Source: Herbiconiux gentiana
GTDB taxonomy: Bacteria > Actinomycetota > Actinomycetes > Actinomycetales > Microbacteriaceae
Reading direction: 5' to 3'
Length of the DNA stretch: 64,000 nucleotides
Assembly: GCF_024978135.1 (NCBI RefSeq)
Contig: NZ_JANTEZ010000001.1
Location: 434,001-498,000, forward strand
This document shows positions 16,982 through 24,769 of this stretch, piece by piece; position 1 is the stretch's first letter; every line of letters starts with the position of its first letter. The position numbers and the translations under genes are program-made. Under the pieces are notes generated by a model that was given only the letters and a program-made list of their open reading frames with translations, was not told where the DNA came from and ran no database searches.

Positions 16982-17391
16982 CGTCCCAGTCCCCCATCGT
17001 GGTCGGCGTCATCGGCCGCGGGCGCGGCCGGGAAGAGCAGAGCGAGGGTCGCGGCCACGTCGGCGGCCGTGAACGGCTTCGGCAGCACGCCGTCGACGAT
17101 CGGGAAGTCCTCGAGGCCCAGCACCGAGGTGACGATCAGCACGCACTCGGGCACCTCCTGCTTCATCGTGCGCACGAGCTGCCAGCCGTCGATGCCGGGC
17201 AGCATCAGATCGATGATCGCGACCGCGGGCTCGAGCCGGCGGTACGACTCGATGGCCGCCTCGGCCGTGCCCACCAGGGCGACCTCGTAGCCCAGTCGCT
17301 CGAGGTGCAGTCGCAGGAGATCACCCTGATCGACCGAGTCGTCGACCACGAGAGCGATCCGTCCGGTGACCGGGGCAGCGCTGGTGGTCAC
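16978..17391 (-). CDS. Stand-alone response regulator receiver
   Basis: A 137-residue CheY-like receiver with an acidic pocket VVDDS, the phosphoacceptor Asp in AIIDLMLPGIDGWQ, and the conserved Lys in LPKPF. The C-terminal tail (about 118-137) is Ala/Asp-rich and carries no DNA-binding domain. It is the first gene of the three-gene signalling operon. Two receivers without output domains beside one kinase suggest a phosphorelay or competing sinks, with the output protein elsewhere. Confidence 0.92.
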   Translation of the reverse strand: MTTSAAPVTGRIALVVDDSVDQGDLLRLHLERLGYEVALVGTAEAAIESYRRLEPAVAIIDLMLPGIDGWQLVRTMKQEVPECVLIVTSVLGLEDFPIVDGVLPKPFTAADVAATLALLFPAAPAADDADHDGGLGR

Positions 17392-17581
17392 GGCGAGGTC
17401 CTCTCGCGCCCGGGTCTCCTGGATCCGGCGTGGACGCGGGCTGAGAGCGCTACCAGCATCCTGTCACGCGGGGGCTCCCCGGTCCAAACGGCGCCGGGCG
17501 GCATCGCTCCCGACACGCGGATGCCGGCGGCACCCCCGCAGGGATGACCGCCGGCCGGCCGCGTCGCGCGAGTCGTTCGTG

Positions 17582-20128
17582 TCAGGACACGTACGACCCC
17601 GCGGCCGTTGCCACCGCCGCCGACACCGCTTGGGTGCCGCCGACGATGACTATCTTCCCAGGATTCAGCCGGTCGAGCTCGGCCTTCACGGCGGCCGGGA
17701 TGGCGTCGCGGGTGACGAGCAGAACCGGGCCGCCCTGCTTCGTCGCCGCGGCCGCGCCCGACAGGGCGTCGGGGAAGTTCTCCCCCGAGACGAGGTAGAC
17801 GACGGGCACACCCGGGGTGAAGGTCGACGCCGACACCGCCGCCGACACCACGAACCGGTCGGCGCCGGCGACACGGGTCGTCGGTGCGATCGCCTTCAGG
17901 GCGTTCTCGACCGACGCCGACAGCGACACGGTGCCACCGAGCATCACGATCTTCGCCGGCTTCAGGCGCTGCAGCTCGGCCTTGACCGCCGCCGGCACCG
18001 AGGTCGGTGTCACCAGCAGCAGCGGCGCCTTCTTCAGCCCGGCCGCCGCCCCACCCGACAGGGCGTCGGGGTAGTTGGCGCCGGAGGCCACGTAGACCAC
18101 CGGAGCATTCGGGGCGAAGACCGCCTTGGACACCGCGGCCGACACCGCGTACCGGTCGGCGCCGGCGATGCGGGTCGTCGGCGCGGTCGCCTTGAGGGTG
18201 GCGACCACGCTGTCCGCGATGGCGGCCGTGCCGCCGAGCACCACGATCTTCGCGGGCTTCAGCCGCGCGAGCTCGGCGAAGATCACCGTCGGCACGGCGT
18301 TCCTCGTCACGAGCAGCACCGGACCGCCCTGGGACCCGGCGGCCGGGCCCGCCGACAGCGCGTCGGCGAAGGTCTCCCCCGAGGCGACGTAGGCCGCCGG
18401 CACCCCGGGCTGGAACACCCCGGCCGAGACCGCGGCCGACGTCGCGAAGCGGTCGCCGCCCGCGTAGCGCACGGTCCTCGCGTCGGCCGGCTGCACCGCG
18501 GCGGTGGCGGCGGAGGACACGGTCAGTGGTTCGTAGCCCGGCTTTGTGCCCGAGACCGAGATCGTCAGGGTCGCTCCGACGTCGGCGGTGGTGGGCACGT
18601 AGCTGAGGCCGGTGGCGCCCGCGATCGGTGCGCCGCCACGGTTCCACTGGTAACCGAGCGTCACCGGGGCGGGAGCCCACGGATCGACGGTGGCGGTGAG
18701 CACCGCACCCACCTGGGCCGTGCCCGTAACTGTCGGCAGCACGGGGCTGATCGCCAGGAGCGGTGCCCCGTTGCTGTCGTAGAGGGCGTAGTCGTCGGTG
18801 ATCAGCTCGCCGTTGGAGGTGAGGTTCAGGCCGAAGCTGATGCCCGTGACGCCGGCGGGGATGGCCGGGGTGGTGAAGTTCGCCTCGGTGTAGATGGTCG
18901 CCGGCGTGAACAGGGGGCTCGACGTCCAGTACCGCCAGACGCCCAGGGTGTCGCGGGTGTAGACGGCGAACTGGGTGTTCGCGGTCGACTGGTAGAAGGC
19001 ACGGAGGGAGTACGTCGCGCCCGGGGTGACGGTGGGCGAGCATCCGGATTCGTCGAACAGCGCCAGCAGCTTGGCATCGCCGTCGACGTAGTTCGTGACG
19101 GTGACCTTCTCGGCCGTCGCGCCCGTGCGCCCGGGGGTGACCGTGCTGAACACGGGTGTGTTGCTGCCGAAGCTCGATCCCCACCAGCACTGCGGGATGT
19201 TCGCCGTGGCGCCGGGCGTCTCGAGGCTCGGGTTCGTGACACCGTTCTCGCCCGGGCCAGGGGCCGGGGCGAGCGGCGGCCCGGCGACGACCGGTTTGGC
19301 CGCGCCGCCCACCGTGTCCTGCACGGTCTTGACGGTGCCGTTGCCGTTCGACTGCCACGCGGCGAGCCAGGTGGTGAACTCGTCGAACAGGGCGGCGCTG
19401 ATGGTCGCGTTGGCCGGGGAGGTGTCACAGGTCGAGGCGCAGATGTGGTGGAACGTCAGCTGCACCCAGCCGCCCGTGGCGTCGGCCCGGGTCACCGTGT
19501 CCTGCAGTCGCGCGAGGTCCCAGGTGCTGTCGACCTGATCGGCGGCCGCGGTGAGCATCGGGTCGGCGGGCGGGATGGACTCGGAGACCGCGCAGTCCGC
19601 GCAGGGGGTGCCCGGGCCGGTCTTGAGGTCGCCGAGGCCGCGGGCGGAGTTGTAGCCGCAGTCGGCGACGATCTGCTCGACCGCCGGGTCGACCGCGGCG
19701 AACGGGTAGGCGAAGCTCGTCACCGAGTAGCCCCAGTCGGTCAGGTTCACGCGGTCGTTGCAGACCTCGCGCTTCACGTCGTCGCTCGACAACTTCGTGA
19801 GGTCTTGGTGGTGCACCGTGTGCCCGCCGATCTCGTTGCCTGAGCCCGCGATGGTCGCGACCTGGGAGCGGGTCAGGTAGTTCGGCTGGTCGACGTAGCC
19901 CGAGATGATGTAGAAGGTGCCCTTCAGCCCCTTCGCGTTCATCGTGGCCGCGGCCGCCAGCTGATCGGCGTTGCCGTCGTCGAACGTCAACGAGACGACG
20001 GTGTTCCCGGCCGCCTGGGCCGGGGCCGCCGGTGCGACCACGGCGAACCCGACGAGCGCCGCCGCGGTCACGGCGATGGAGAGCAGCCCGGCGGTGACCC
20101 GCCGGGAATGGACTGTGGACTCGGTCAT
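17582..20128 (-). CDS. Secreted polysaccharide deacetylase with cell-wall-binding repeats
   Basis: An 848-residue exported enzyme. The signal peptide covers about residues 1-40 (AALVGFAVVAPAAPAQAAG). A CE4/NodB deacetylase domain (about 41-265) has VSLTFDDGN, the metal-binding HTVHH pair in GGHTVHHQDL, and LTFHHICAS; it would remove acetyl groups from an extracellular glycan. A jelly-roll-like carbohydrate-binding region (about 295-450) starts NPSLETPG, followed by an Ig-like segment (about 455-545, YQWNRGGAPIAGATG). Three type 2 cell-wall-binding repeats (about 550-848) each show RxAGxDR, YVASG..PDALS and P..I..LGG patterns and tether it to the wall. The start at 20128 follows AGGGGG. Confidence 0.93.
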   Translation of the reverse strand: MTESTVHSRRVTAGLLSIAVTAAALVGFAVVAPAAPAQAAGNTVVSLTFDDGNADQLAAAATMNAKGLKGTFYIISGYVDQPNYLTRSQVATIAGSGNEIGGHTVHHQDLTKLSSDDVKREVCNDRVNLTDWGYSVTSFAYPFAAVDPAVEQIVADCGYNSARGLGDLKTGPGTPCADCAVSESIPPADPMLTAAADQVDSTWDLARLQDTVTRADATGGWVQLTFHHICASTCDTSPANATISAALFDEFTTWLAAWQSNGNGTVKTVQDTVGGAAKPVVAGPPLAPAPGPGENGVTNPSLETPGATANIPQCWWGSSFGSNTPVFSTVTPGRTGATAEKVTVTNYVDGDAKLLALFDESGCSPTVTPGATYSLRAFYQSTANTQFAVYTRDTLGVWRYWTSSPLFTPATIYTEANFTTPAIPAGVTGISFGLNLTSNGELITDDYALYDSNGAPLLAISPVLPTVTGTAQVGAVLTATVDPWAPAPVTLGYQWNRGGAPIAGATGLSYVPTTADVGATLTISVSGTKPGYEPLTVSSAATAAVQPADARTVRYAGGDRFATSAAVSAGVFQPGVPAAYVASGETFADALSAGPAAGSQGGPVLLVTRNAVPTVIFAELARLKPAKIVVLGGTAAIADSVVATLKATAPTTRIAGADRYAVSAAVSKAVFAPNAPVVYVASGANYPDALSGGAAAGLKKAPLLLVTPTSVPAAVKAELQRLKPAKIVMLGGTVSLSASVENALKAIAPTTRVAGADRFVVSAAVSASTFTPGVPVVYLVSGENFPDALSGAAAATKQGGPVLLVTRDAIPAAVKAELDRLNPGKIVIVGGTQAVSAAVATAAGSYVS

Positions 20129-20449
20129 CTTCGACCCCCTGTTGCTGCCGGAGCCGGCGCCCTGCCCCCGGACGGCGGCGACGACGGCGGAACGCGGACG
20201 GCGTCCCAGGGGCGACCGTAACAGCGGCGGAGAGCCCGGCTCACGCACCTTTTCCGCACCGCGGGATTGCGGTTCGGCGTGCGGTTTCCCGCACCGGTTC
20301 TGTGCAGGCGCTGAAATCGCTCGCGTCGGCACGCGCCGAGGGAGCACAATCGTCCTACGTCGTGACGGCTGCCGTTTCCACGTCGTTGGGGGGGCGTCGA
20401 AGGGCACTCGACTCGAGGTGACGCTCACCCGAGCCCATTGGAGTGCTGC
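20129..20449. other. Divergent promoter region, deacetylase/LuxR
   Basis: This gene-free 321-base region separates the wall-anchored deacetylase (minus) from the LuxR regulator (plus). It contains a motif with the hairpin GTGCGG-TTTC-CCGCAC, described separately, and AG-rich ribosome sites at both ends. No open frame with a plausible start is supported inside it. Confidence 0.6.
20267..20294 (+). promoter_or_regulatory. Shared motif, copy A
   Basis: TTGCGGT, six bases, then TGCGGTTTCCCGCAC. The last 15 bases match copy B (24555-24569, opposite strand) at 14 of 15 positions, and both copies lie in divergent intergenic regions flanking the polysaccharide genes. The core is an inverted repeat, GTGCGG/CCGCAC around TTTC. 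It is a candidate operator; the binding protein is unknown. Confidence 0.5.
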
Positions 20450-23095
20450 ATGAGATTCCTCGCCAGAGACCTCGAGCTCGATGCCGTGGCGCGTCTCGCC
20501 GCGTCGGCCGCCGGCGGCGCACTCGTGTTCACCGGGGAGCAGGGCATCGGCAAGTCGCGGCTGCTGCGCGAGGCGGCCGGTCGCTCGGCACTGCACTCCG
20601 TGCTGGTGCAGACCAATCCCGCCGAGGCCGCCTGGCCGCTCTCCGGCTTCTCCGCGGTGTTCGCCGCCATCGACGATCCGCGCGCCGTCGAGTTCGCCGG
20701 CCGCTTCACGCTCCGGTCGACCGAACCGCAGCAGGTCTTCGCCGCGGCGCGCGACCTCCTGACCATGCTCCGCGGTCTGGGGCTGCCGCCGCTCGTCATC
20801 CTGATCGACGACCTCGACCGCATGGACGAGATCAGTCAGACCCTGATCGGCTTCATGGCCGGCCGGCTCGCCGGGACGGGCCTGCGCTTCGTCACCACCG
20901 CCCGGCGGCTCGGCGGTGACCACATGCTCGCCTTCCGGGAGTGGCCGCTCGCGCCGTTGGGCTTCGACGAGGCGGCGGAGCTCGTGCAGGACGAGCTCGG
21001 CCCGGCCGCCGATGCGGGCACCGTGGAGATCCTCGCAGCGCGCAGCGGCGGCAACCCGCTGGTGATCGAGCAGTCGGCCCGGGCGCTGACCCGCGAGCAG
21101 ATCTCCGGGCGTGAAGCGCTGGTGCTGCCGATGCGGCCGCCGATCGCCACCCAGGCTCTCTCGGCCGAGCTGCTGGAGCCCCTGTCGCCGCTCGCCCGGG
21201 CGGTCGCCGACGACGTGGCCATGGCCCCGCTCAGCGAAGTCGCGGTCGTCACCGGCGACGACGTCGACCGGATGGACGCCCTCGAGGAGCTGCTCTACTC
21301 GGGACTGGTCGACGTGCACGGCCGGGTGGTGCGGCTGCACGACCCGCTCCTGCGCTCCTACCTCTACTGGAGCCTCGAACCCCACCACCGCCGCGACCGC
21401 CACCGGGAACTGGCCGCCCTGGCCGTCGACGGGGGCCCGAGCGCCCGCACCCGCGCGTGGCACGAGAGCTTCGCGCCCTCCGGGCACTCCGCGGTCGTCG
21501 CGCTCCTCGACGCCGCTCACGGCTTGACGATCGACGGCGAGACCGACGCCGCAGTCGAGCTCGCCGAGCGCGCCCTGCTCCTCGATCCCGAACTCACCGG
21601 CGACGACGGCGCCCTGCACCGCTTCGCGACGCTGCTCGCCCGGCAGGGCCGGCTCGACCTCGCCTCCCGCTACCTCGCCCACGTGCACGTCGACGCCCCT
21701 TCGGCCGAGCTCGCCCTGCGGCTCGCGACCACCAGGATCGGCATCGAGCTCTCGCGCAGTCACGTGGTGCCGGCCGATGACATCGAGGCCTCGGTGAGCC
21801 TCTCCGGCGACGACGACCCGATCGGGGCGGCGGAACTGCTGAGCACGGTGTCGTCGTTCGAGAGTGCTCGCTGGGACCTGGACGAGGCCCGCCGCTGGCA
21901 GCGCCTCGCTGCCCTCTTCGTGGCGAAGGCCGGCGGCACCGCTCCGGCCGCGTTCATCGACGCGAGCGCCATGATCGACGCCATCGACGGCCGCGAGGAG
22001 GTTCGCCCGGTGCCCGCCCGGCTGAGCTCGGACGAGCTGCTCGACCTGCCCGTGGGGTCGCTCATCGCCTTCGCGACCGTGCTCTGCTACCAGGAGCGCT
22101 ACGCGCAGGCCCGCCGGGTCGTGAACGTCGTGCTGCACGACCATCCCACCGAGCACCTCGCGCGCTCGTGGGCCTGGAATCTCTCGTTGATCAACGAGAT
22201 CAGGGCCGGGGACTTCCACCGGGCGCACGCCGTGGTGGAGAACTGGTCGGCCGAGCCGATCGACACCGAGCGCCCGCACGCCGGCCGCGCCCTCGCGATG
22301 ACCTGGCACGCGCTCACCCTCGGGCTCCGTGACGAGGCACGCGAGCTGGCGGAGGAGTGCAGCGCCCTCGCGGCGGCCGAGCGCAACCCGGGGGTGCTGG
22401 CGCGGCTGTCGACCTTCCTCGGCACCGACGCCCTGCTGCACCGCGAGGTCGACGAGGCGGTGCGCCTGCTCGCCCTGGCCGAGGCCGGTTCGACGCAGAT
22501 CGAGAACCCCGCCCTGGTGCGCCATTCGGCCAATCTCGTCGAGGCCTACGTGCTCGCCGACCGGCGCGCTGAGGCCCGGTCGGTGCTGCAGCGGATGCTC
22601 GCCCAGCAGCAGGAGCGACCGAGCGAGTGGCTCGAACTCGCGGTCTGCCGCTCCGCCGCCGTGCTCGCGCCCGACGACGAGGCGCCCGCGCAGCTGGCCG
22701 CCGCCGTCGCCCTGCACGAGGAGCGCGCGTGCGACTACGAGCTCGGCCGCACGCTCCTCCTGCAGGGCGAGCGGCTTTCGCGGCTCGGCCTCGGGAGCGA
22801 GTCGCAGTCGGCCCTCGCGATGGCCGCCGCCACCTTCGAGCGGGCGGGCGCGACCCTCTGGGCCCGGCGCGCCTCGGCCGGTGAGCCCGTCGAGGTGCGC
22901 GACGCCGACAGCATCCTGGCACTGCTGAAGACGGAGGAGCGCGTGATCGCCGAGCTCGTCCGCCGCGGTCTGCGCAACCGCGAGATCGCCGGTGAGCTGT
23001 TCATCTCGCTGCGCACGGTCGAGCTCCGGCTGACCCACATCTATCGCAAGGTGGGCGCGCGGTCGCGCTCGCACCTGGCGTCGCTGCTGAACTGA
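20450..23095 (+). CDS. Large ATP-binding LuxR-family regulator
   Basis: An 881-residue transcriptional regulator of the LAL/STAND type. It has an N-terminal ATPase with P-loop GEQGIGKS at residues 29-36 and Walker B LVILIDDLDRMD near 105. A long helical repeat region (about 330-800) is probably tetratricopeptide-like. The C-terminal LuxR helix-turn-helix (about 820-881) reads EERVIAELVRRGLRNREIAG then ISLRTVELRLTHIYRKVGAR. The ATG at 20450 follows TGGAG by six bases; a TTG four codons upstream is the alternative. It sits between the secreted deacetylase and the glycosyltransferase, so it is the likely local regulator. Confidence 0.92.
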   Translation: MRFLARDLELDAVARLAASAAGGALVFTGEQGIGKSRLLREAAGRSALHSVLVQTNPAEAAWPLSGFSAVFAAIDDPRAVEFAGRFTLRSTEPQQVFAAARDLLTMLRGLGLPPLVILIDDLDRMDEISQTLIGFMAGRLAGTGLRFVTTARRLGGDHMLAFREWPLAPLGFDEAAELVQDELGPAADAGTVEILAARSGGNPLVIEQSARALTREQISGREALVLPMRPPIATQALSAELLEPLSPLARAVADDVAMAPLSEVAVVTGDDVDRMDALEELLYSGLVDVHGRVVRLHDPLLRSYLYWSLEPHHRRDRHRELAALAVDGGPSARTRAWHESFAPSGHSAVVALLDAAHGLTIDGETDAAVELAERALLLDPELTGDDGALHRFATLLARQGRLDLASRYLAHVHVDAPSAELALRLATTRIGIELSRSHVVPADDIEASVSLSGDDDPIGAAELLSTVSSFESARWDLDEARRWQRLAALFVAKAGGTAPAAFIDASAMIDAIDGREEVRPVPARLSSDELLDLPVGSLIAFATVLCYQERYAQARRVVNVVLHDHPTEHLARSWAWNLSLINEIRAGDFHRAHAVVENWSAEPIDTERPHAGRALAMTWHALTLGLRDEARELAEECSALAAAERNPGVLARLSTFLGTDALLHREVDEAVRLLALAEAGSTQIENPALVRHSANLVEAYVLADRRAEARSVLQRMLAQQQERPSEWLELAVCRSAAVLAPDDEAPAQLAAAVALHEERACDYELGRTLLLQGERLSRLGLGSESQSALAMAAATFERAGATLWARRASAGEPVEVRDADSILALLKTEERVIAELVRRGLRNREIAGELFISLRTVELRLTHIYRKVGARSRSHLASLLN

Positions 23096-23104
23096 CCGAT
23101 CAGG

Positions 23105-23130
23105 CGCTCAGCCCGGGGTCGGGCTGAGCG
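23105..23130. terminator. Hairpin between convergent luxR and GT2 genes
   Basis: A perfect 10-bp stem CGCTCAGCCC/GGGCTGAGCG with a 6-base loop starts nine bases after the luxR stop and overlaps the end of the glycosyltransferase gene. No clear U tract follows, as is usual in high-GC actinobacteria. Confidence 0.6.
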
Positions 23131-24454
23131 GTCTCCGTGACGGGCTCGTCCACTGCCCCGTCGAGCGCCGGGACCCGGCCTTGTACAGCGCCACCAGGCA
23201 GAGCAGCGCGTCCACCACCCGCAGCACCGGGAAGACGAGACCGTAGACGAGATAGGAGACCCGGCGGGACACGACGGCGGCGAGCAGGGTGAGGAGGTAG
23301 TCGGGCACGATCACACCGAGCACCAGCGCGAGCGGGGGCAGGGCATCCGGCACCGCGTCGAGGGGCGCACCGGCAGGCAGGCCGAGCTCGCCCGCCAACG
23401 CGAGCGACGTCGACACCGCGACGGCCGGCAGCACGAGCACGAGCACCACGCTCGAGACGAGCAGCTCCACGATGAAGAGGGACAGCGCGAGCCAGAACGT
23501 GCTGAACCGGAAGCGGTGCCTGAGCACCGTCTGCCAGAAGCCGAGGTTCCAGCGCTCGACCTGCTTGACGTAGTCGACGAGCTCGTCCGGGTCCTGCGTG
23601 TGCGCGATCGCGCTGTGCGGGTGGAAGGCGATGCGGCCGAGGCGCTTGGCGTGCACCTCGAAGGTCATGTTGTAGTCCTCGATCTTGAGCCCCGGCGCCG
23701 CGATGTCGATGTCGGCGAGGATGCGCGTGCGGTACATGCTGGCGAAGCCCGGCACGATCGGCACCGCGTTCGCGAACCGCCCGGCCTGACCGAACTTGAA
23801 CAGGTACTGCATCGCGACGTACACCCGCTCCCGGTAGGCCACGAGGACGCGCCCGGTGACGGTGGGCGAGCGCGGTGTGAGGAGCGTCGTGGCGCGGCCG
23901 GCCACGGCCACCACTCCGGGGTCGTCGAAGGCGCGCAGCCCCGTCTCGAAGTAGTCGGGGGCGAGCCGGGTGTCGGCGTCGAGCAGCATCACCACGTCGA
24001 ACCGCTCGGCGAGCTCGAAGTGACGGATGGCCTCCACCAGCGCACCGGCCTTGCCCCGGTTCGGCGTGAGCTCGAGCACGGATGCGCCGTGCTCGCGGGC
24101 GATCCGCGCGGTGGCGTCGGTCGAGCCGTCGCTGACCAGGAACAGCTGCACGCCCGCCTCGAGCTCCTGGAGCGCGGCCAGGGTGGCGCCGATCACCGGC
24201 TCCTCGTCGTGCGCCGCCATCAGCACCGCCACGCGGTCGCGCTCGGGCCGGCCTCCGGCGAGCGCCGATGCCCTGGGCGCCGATCCCCTGGGCGCCGATG
24301 CCCTGGGCGCCGATGCCCTGGGCGCCGAACCCCTCAGCGCCGATCCTGGACGCGGGGCGAGCCGGGCGGCGACGAGACGGATGAGGCCGGCCGACGTCCA
24401 GATGAGGGTGCTCAGGCCGAACACGAGCAGCAGGGTGATCAGGAACGTCGTCAT
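23108..24454 (-). CDS. Membrane family 2 glycosyltransferase (processive type)
   Basis: A 448-residue GT2 enzyme. It has one N-terminal membrane helix (about 2-25) and a cytosolic GT-A domain (about 85-310): AAHDEEPVIGATLAAL, LVSDGSTDAT, LLDADTRLAPD, IEDYNMTFE, and the processive-synthase motif QVERW near residue 298. Three to four C-terminal membrane helices follow. This layout matches hyaluronan, chitin or poly-N-acetylglucosamine synthases, which polymerise and export one chain. Between helix 1 and the GT domain lies a Ser-Ala-Pro-Arg-Ala pentapeptide repeat encoded by a 15-bp tandem repeat. The ATG at 24454 follows GGAG by six bases. It is divergent from the sugar dehydrogenase gene. Confidence 0.9.
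   Translation of the reverse strand: MTTFLITLLLVFGLSTLIWTSAGLIRLVAARLAPRPGSALRGSAPRASAPRASAPRGSAPRASALAGGRPERDRVAVLMAAHDEEPVIGATLAALQELEAGVQLFLVSDGSTDATARIAREHGASVLELTPNRGKAGALVEAIRHFELAERFDVVMLLDADTRLAPDYFETGLRAFDDPGVVAVAGRATTLLTPRSPTVTGRVLVAYRERVYVAMQYLFKFGQAGRFANAVPIVPGFASMYRTRILADIDIAAPGLKIEDYNMTFEVHAKRLGRIAFHPHSAIAHTQDPDELVDYVKQVERWNLGFWQTVLRHRFRFSTFWLALSLFIVELLVSSVVLVLVLPAVAVSTSLALAGELGLPAGAPLDAVPDALPPLALVLGVIVPDYLLTLLAAVVSRRVSYLVYGLVFPVLRVVDALLCLVALYKAGSRRSTGQWTSPSRRPLSPTPG
24262..24350. repeat. 15-bp tandem repeat inside GT2 gene
   Basis: Five full copies and one partial copy of a unit close to GCGCCGATGCCCTGG, differing at one to four positions. They encode a repeated Ser-Ala-Pro-Arg-Ala/Gly linker in the glycosyltransferase. 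The unit length is a multiple of three, so copy-number change would alter linker length without a frameshift. Confidence 0.9.
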
Positions 24455-24769
24455 CGAGGGCTCCCTCCCGCCTCGCGCGGGGAACGGCCTCCTCGCGTCC
24501 TTCCACGGTAGGGGCGTGCCGGCCGCCGGGGCGGGTCGATGCCCCGCCGTCCTGGTGCGGGAAGCCGCAAAGCCTGCCGCGTCGACCGCAAGGCCACGCC
24601 AACCCCGCGGGGGAATCCGCACTCCTCACCGATCGCGTTGACGACCGACGGGGCCGACGCCGATGGTGATGTCCGGGGGCCAGAGCCGGACGTTCCGCTC
24701 ATCCGCCCACCGGGACGATCGCAGCCGCTGCGAGCCCGTCCGCCACCAGGGACAGCGAGGGGAATGACG
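24455..24769. other. Divergent promoter region, GT2/sugar dehydrogenase
   Basis: A 315-base region between the glycosyltransferase and the nucleotide-sugar dehydrogenase. It contains the second copy of the motif seen upstream of the LuxR gene, and ribosome sites at both ends. An open plus-strand frame runs through it into the dehydrogenase, but it lacks a ribosome site and looks like GC-rich noise. Confidence 0.55.
24555..24591 (-). promoter_or_regulatory. Shared motif, copy B
   Basis: On the minus strand this reads TTGCGGT, 15 bases, then TGCGGCTTCCCGCAC. The 15-base core differs from copy A (20280-20294) at one position, and the accessory TTGCGGT half is also kept but nine bases further away. 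It lies about 100 bases upstream of the glycosyltransferase start and about 180 upstream of the dehydrogenase start. Confidence 0.5.

Noticed and set aside
20129-23074. Minus-strand frame extending the deacetylase by about 980 residues
   Set aside because: It lies opposite the LuxR gene, has shadow-type composition, and the real signal peptide and ribosome site are at 20128.
24262-24350. Possible CRISPR array
   Set aside because: The 15-bp units are directly adjacent without spacers and are in frame inside a gene.
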